Positions 60,731 through 64,000 of a stretch of 64,000 nucleotides of DNA are shown here, piece after piece. This DNA is from Pseudanabaena galeata CCNP1313. Lineage in GTDB: Bacteria > Cyanobacteriota > Cyanobacteriia > Pseudanabaenales > Pseudanabaenaceae. Where the stretch lies: positions 4,082,501-4,146,500 of the forward strand of contig NZ_CP112874.1 in NCBI RefSeq assembly GCF_029910235.1, in the 5' to 3' direction. The number at the start of each line of letters is the position of its first letter. The first letter of the stretch is position 1. A program made the position numbers and the translations under genes. Under the pieces are notes generated by a model. It did no database searches and was not told the origin of the DNA. It worked only from the letters and a program-made list of their open reading frames with translations.

Positions 60731-60785
60731 AAACCCAAAAAGATGAGAGGCGGCGCGAAGCGCCGCCTCTCATCTTTTTGGGTTT
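60731..60785. repeat. Family E palindrome
   Basis: AAACCCAAAAAGATGAGAGG pairs with its exact complement around CGGCGCGAAGCGCCG. Its left flank AAGAGATAGCTATGACAAATC mirrors the right flank of other copies, showing that the flanks are also inverted repeats. Confidence 0.7.
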
Positions 60786-60797
60786 ATGTCCTAAGCA

Positions 60798-60888
60798 AAC
60801 GTGAGTTCGATATAGCCATTTACGGCGTGATTCGCACGCCGCAAATGGCGAAAAATGGTAAAAATCACTAAGCGATTCTTACCATTGC
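60798..60888. repeat. Truncated family B element
   Basis: It starts AACGTGAGTTCGATATAGCC and ends at CGATTCTTACCAT without the right terminal repeat, where it meets the SPFH-like gene remnant at about 60888. The second hairpin has extra mismatches (AAAAATCACTAAGCG). Confidence 0.65.
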
Positions 60889-60978
60889 TTCTTCACCTTG
60901 GTTAACTATTTTGAATGAGGAACTACCAATGTAAAAAAATACACCCGCACCAATTACAAAGCTAAAAAATAAGTCCAT
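60868..60978 (-). pseudogene. N-terminal remnant of an SPFH/stomatin-like gene
   Basis: A minus-strand frame from the ATG at 60976-60978 gives MDLFFSFVIGAGVFFYIGSS, then SFKIVNQGEEAMV and a stop within the family B repeat. A single hydrophobic helix followed by (I/V)xQGEEAxVE is the start of SPFH (stomatin/prohibitin) membrane proteins. After about 32 residues the sequence runs into the truncated repeat. The rest of the gene is not seen in the window, so it was cut off by insertion and deletion. Confidence 0.6.
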
Positions 60979-61143
60979 AATGTTTTTCCATCGTTGCTTG
61001 AACTCTCGTTAATAATAGCGCGATCGCTCTACGCGAGGCGATCAGCAAAAGTAACCTATGGATTCCCAGATCCCCGACTTTTTTTATGACACGCAAAAGT
61101 TATCCGTGCTAACAAAGAAAAAGTCGGGGATCTTTAGGATTGT

Positions 61144-63216
61144 CTATGAACCGAAAACTTTGCTGATGGTTTCAACGATTTTGGTAATAGTGGGAATAGT
61201 GTCAATAATGCGCTTTAAGGCTCTAATTGCTTTACTAGCAAGGGTTGATTTTTCTTCGGGTTTGTCGCTCAGGGCAATTTGGGCAAGTTCTTCCACCTTT
61301 TCTAGTGCATCGGCTTTGTCTTCATCAGTAAGCTCTTTTTCTGCGCTAATTGCTTCTTGCAGTTGAGTTAAGAGAGTCTTGATATCAGGACTCTCACCAG
61401 TATTTTGAAATGGTATTTGATTAATTGCATTAGTGACATTGCCTTTGATTTTGCCGAGATTAACTACGCTATTAGTGATATCTCTTGCTGTAAAAGTGAC
61501 GGGACTTTGATCTGTCATTGCTTTCGCCTCTGTGGTTGTAATTACTGTAACATCACCTTTCTTTGACTCAGCTAAAGCAAAGTACATATCTTTCATAGTC
61601 TCAATAGTGCGATCTTTCTCCTCTAATAACTGAGATTGATGTTTTGCTTCAATTTCCTTTAGTTTGGTTTCGTAACCACTATCAAAACTGCGTTCAACTT
61701 GACCTTTATCCGTATCTTCTGGAACGGCAACCGTTAATTCAACATCTTGACCTTTTTTCTTGATCACTTGGATGTCGTCAGGATTTATGTCTGGATATTT
61801 TTTTGTAAGTTTTTCCCATGCGGCGATGAAGGCTTCGCGGTTGATACCGTTGCGGATGAGTAGTTGCACGACGTTGAGAGTTTCGCTGTAGCGTTTGGTA
61901 AAGTCACCTGCTGCAAATTCTTTGTCAGGATCGTGGGGGCGGCGTTCTCGACTGCCCTTGGCGTTGGGATGCTCTAGCTCGAAGACAAAGCGACAATCGA
62001 CATCATCTAGTTTGGTGGTGTGGTCATAGCTCCAACCTTCTAGACAAACACCTGTCATTTGTGCGCCTGTGAAATCTGTCCCAATGGCTTGAGTTTCGGT
62101 AAGGTTTACCCATTCGAGATTTGCATTACGGAAACTTGCTTCGCTGAGGATGGCGCGTTTGAAGTTGACTTTTTCTAAATAAACTTCGTCAAGGTTTGCA
62201 CCGCGCAAGTTTAAGCCTTCGTAGGATTTGCTTTGGTTGGGTTTGCCTGTAACTAATAATTCGCGTACTTCGGGGTTTGCTAAAATTGATGTACCTAAAC
62301 GCGATCTCTCTAATTTTTTAGCTTGCTGCCAAAGAGTACGAGTTAAATTTGTAGTCTGCTTGCGAGAATTGCGAAAGTCACTGCTTTTCAAATTTGCTTC
62401 TATAAAGTGGGCATCCGTTAAATCTGCACCGCGAAAACCTGTCCCACCAACTGATGTAGCTGCTGCAACAAACTTCATTACTAGGTCAAATTTAGTATCC
62501 CCTCTTAATGCACGCGATGCGGCATAAATGCTTATTAGTACCAAAATCAAAACAAAAGTCCAGTTCCAAATTAGATTAATACCCCCAATACTATTGACTG
62601 CGAACAATAAAGCTAAAAACCAACCCAAAATAACAGTTATAGCCTCATCCAAAGTCCAACCCATTGCTACGGTCATAGTCATGGTTACAGTTGCAACTCC
62701 AGCCATGACCACAGCCCCTGATATACCAATAGCCCCAACCAAAAATACACCCATGGATGTCACCATCAGATTGGCTGAAAACCCATTTATAGTCCCGACT
62801 AAAAATAAAGTCAAAGCTACAGTCACAACTACAGTGCTAAAGGCTTTTGTAGTAAAGCCTTGCTGAATAATGGCAAAAAACATCATAGTGATAACAAAGA
62901 CTATGATTGATATGCTAAAAATGCTTCTAGATATTTCAGTGAAGGGATTATAGAAATTGGATACCCAGTTTCCCGCATAAGTAGCGAAAAGCCCCGAAAT
63001 GATGGACATTATAAATTCAGTAATTACCTGTAATGTTAACCAGCATTTTGTTACCCCCGTTTCAACGTTCGTGAAATTTGCCCCTCTCAAAATCGCATCA
63101 GTGAAATCTGCACCCCTAAGATCCGCGCCGCTAAAGTCTGAACCTGAGAGATTTTCTCCCTTAAACGATCGCCCTCGCAAATTTTGACCAGCATAGTTTT
63201 TCGCCTTAGAGGTCAT
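61144..63216 (-). CDS. Pentapeptide-repeat membrane protein with C-terminal coiled coil
   Basis: 690 residues in four parts. Residues about 8-50 are A(N/D)LxX pentapeptide repeats (GRSFKGENLSGSDFSGADLRGADFTDAILRGANF). About 58-250 hold some six transmembrane helices (FIMSIISGLFATYAGN, IFSISIIVFVITMMFFAII, FSTVVVTVALTLFLVGTI, and others). A second pentapeptide block (about 250-290 and 325-400) follows. The C-terminal third is charged and helical (KLKEIEAKHQSQLLEEKDRTIETMKDMYF), with a late helical domain like those fused to effector-associated domains. The mode of action is unknown; split pentapeptide blocks around a membrane core are seen in cyanobacterial proteins. Confidence 0.85.
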   Translation of the reverse strand: MTSKAKNYAGQNLRGRSFKGENLSGSDFSGADLRGADFTDAILRGANFTNVETGVTKCWLTLQVITEFIMSIISGLFATYAGNWVSNFYNPFTEISRSIFSISIIVFVITMMFFAIIQQGFTTKAFSTVVVTVALTLFLVGTINGFSANLMVTSMGVFLVGAIGISGAVVMAGVATVTMTMTVAMGWTLDEAITVILGWFLALLFAVNSIGGINLIWNWTFVLILVLISIYAASRALRGDTKFDLVMKFVAAATSVGGTGFRGADLTDAHFIEANLKSSDFRNSRKQTTNLTRTLWQQAKKLERSRLGTSILANPEVRELLVTGKPNQSKSYEGLNLRGANLDEVYLEKVNFKRAILSEASFRNANLEWVNLTETQAIGTDFTGAQMTGVCLEGWSYDHTTKLDDVDCRFVFELEHPNAKGSRERRPHDPDKEFAAGDFTKRYSETLNVVQLLIRNGINREAFIAAWEKLTKKYPDINPDDIQVIKKKGQDVELTVAVPEDTDKGQVERSFDSGYETKLKEIEAKHQSQLLEEKDRTIETMKDMYFALAESKKGDVTVITTTEAKAMTDQSPVTFTARDITNSVVNLGKIKGNVTNAINQIPFQNTGESPDIKTLLTQLQEAISAEKELTDEDKADALEKVEELAQIALSDKPEEKSTLASKAIRALKRIIDTIPTITKIVETISKVFGS

Positions 63217-63345
63217 AGCCTTAAAACTTCCAGAAATTTGGATTAATTTTACGATGACTCTTCAAAATTTTCTGCCAAATTTACAACCCGTAGCGCACTA
63301 GACAAATGACTTATACTCGAAAAATATAGTTACATCAGACTAACG

Positions 63346-63603
63346 ATGACAACCCTAACAGTCACCCTAACCGAAGCCTTGACTCTGTATCTGCAAGAGC
63401 AAATAGCATCAGGATATTACACCAACGCCAATGACTACATTCAATCCTTAATTCAGCAAGATCGATCACGCAAACAATACCTTGAACCACTCATTCTCGA
63501 AGGTATCGCTTCAGGAGCGCCAACCCCCATGACGAACGACGATTGGAATGAAATCCGTCAATCAGTCCGCAACAATTACAATGATCGCACTCAAAATAGC
63601 TAA
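63346..63603 (+). CDS. ParD-like antitoxin
   Basis: 85 residues, TLTVTLTEALTLYLQEQIASGYYTNANDYIQSLIQQD is the ribbon-helix-helix N-terminus of ParD-type antitoxins (YTNANDYIQSLI corresponds to the YxSxSEyIRxxI helix). The polar C-terminus would wrap the toxin. It is followed by the toxin gene after 6 bases. Confidence 0.85.
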   Translation: MTTLTVTLTEALTLYLQEQIASGYYTNANDYIQSLIQQDRSRKQYLEPLILEGIASGAPTPMTNDDWNEIRQSVRNNYNDRTQNS

Positions 63604-63609
63604 TAACCA

Positions 63610-63924
63610 ATGGCTAACATCAGCAAACGCCCGATCGTAATTCAGGACTTAATTGCCCATGCAACCAATATTAGTCTGGAAAATCTTGATGCAAGCGATC
63701 AATTTCTCTACTCTGCGGAAGCCACATTTAATGTTATTGGTCAGTTCCCAGCGATCGGCAGACTTAGTAACTTCAGCCATCCACAACTAACTCAAGTTCG
63801 CCAGTACCAAATTAAAGGGTTTACAAAATACATCATTTTTTATCTGATTCAATCTCCTGAAACTGTTGAAATCCTTCGGGTTCTACATGGCGCTCAAGAT
63901 CTCGAATCTATACTTACCGAATAG
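63610..63924 (+). CDS. ParE/RelE-type toxin
   Basis: 104 residues, with KRPIVIQDLIAHATNISLENLDASDQFLYSAEATFNVIGQFPAIGRL and RQYQIKGFTKYIIFYLIQSPETVEILRVLHGAQDLESIL, the standard ParE shape (final IxRVLHGAQD). It would inhibit gyrase or another essential target unless bound by the upstream antitoxin. The short spacing shows co-transcription. It is followed by a small palindrome (63922-63949, TAGCAAGTAGCTAC). Confidence 0.88.
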   Translation: MANISKRPIVIQDLIAHATNISLENLDASDQFLYSAEATFNVIGQFPAIGRLSNFSHPQLTQVRQYQIKGFTKYIIFYLIQSPETVEILRVLHGAQDLESILTE

Positions 63925-63949
63925 CAAGTAGCTACTTAGCTACTTGCTA
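63922..63949. terminator. Short palindrome after the toxin gene
   Basis: TAGCAAGTAGCTAC and its complement, overlapping the toxin stop codon. The sequence echoes the GTAGCTA ends of family F repeats. The remaining bases to the window end contain no recognisable feature. Confidence 0.5.
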
Positions 63950-64000
63950 TCAGATATTAGACCTCAATGCCTAATGATGCTAGGCGATCGCGCAATTTTT

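Overview
The window looks like a chromosomal segment of a filamentous cyanobacterium, most likely of the Pseudanabaena type. This is an inference from four things: the very frequent HIP1 octamer GCGATCGC on both strands, typical cyanobacterial genes (a PucC/BCD-family transporter, a long REC-GAF-GGDEF-EAL protein, an Rcp1-like response regulator, Uma2/DUF820, DUF2256, ThpR), moderately AT-rich DNA, and an extreme load of small palindromic repeats in almost every intergenic gap. No rRNA, tRNA or CRISPR array was seen.

Layout. 1-272: right end of an IS982-family element that runs off the window. 444-6535: an amino-acid-type ABC binding lipoprotein, a Tat-exported MsrP-like molybdoenzyme, FabD, and a c-di-GMP GGDEF/EAL protein. 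6536-7591: a 1 kb field of palindromes, including a miniature IS982 derivative. 7592-15300: an orphan DEDDy exonuclease-like gene, then the most interesting locus. That locus has an NrtR-type Nudix/winged-helix protein divergent from a run of genes for a PP2C phosphatase, an ADP-ribosylglycohydrolase, a kinase-zinc ribbon protein, a nicotinamidase-like hydrolase, a 53-residue ribbon-helix-helix-like protein and a vWA protein. The intergenic promoter carries two GTGT-N7-ACAC sites, one exactly filling the -35/-10 spacer. 15255-24028: histidine kinase, a lone TnpB, PucC-like transporter, ankyrin protein, MscS channel and an IS110 element. 24716-32807: TPR protein, HAD phosphatase, Uma2, Ser/Thr kinase, secreted nuclease-like lipoprotein, Rrf2 regulator, SH3-like protein. 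31608-36382: xseA-xseB, then a three-Cys protein (DUF5131) and its partner TcmP, which is split by an ISKra4-like insertion with an exact 8-bp target duplication. 36470-47846: subtilase, MtnA, class III cyclase, PIN toxin module, Der, ZnuA under a Fur/Zur-type palindrome, class I lysyl-tRNA synthetase. 48177-56704: HEPN-like protein, ThpR, ArgS, ClpP, a TPR-arginine-methyltransferase fusion, GlmM. 56815-64000: multi-PAS histidine kinase, Rcp1-like regulator, remnant of an SPFH gene, pentapeptide-repeat membrane protein, ParDE-like pair.

How the parts fit. In the 8.5-15.3 kb locus, a NAD/ADP-ribose-sensing regulator, ADP-ribose removal, nicotinamide-type hydrolysis, and a kinase/phosphatase/vWA set sit together. 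I infer a reversible protein-modification pathway tied to NAD status. The other recurring theme is mobile and repetitive DNA: non-autonomous elements sharing IS982 ends, palindromes with variable but mutually complementary arms, palindromes nested in palindromes, repeats that enter reading frames, and an IS110 element sitting in the loop of a palindrome. All family assignments are by eye from motifs; no database search was run.
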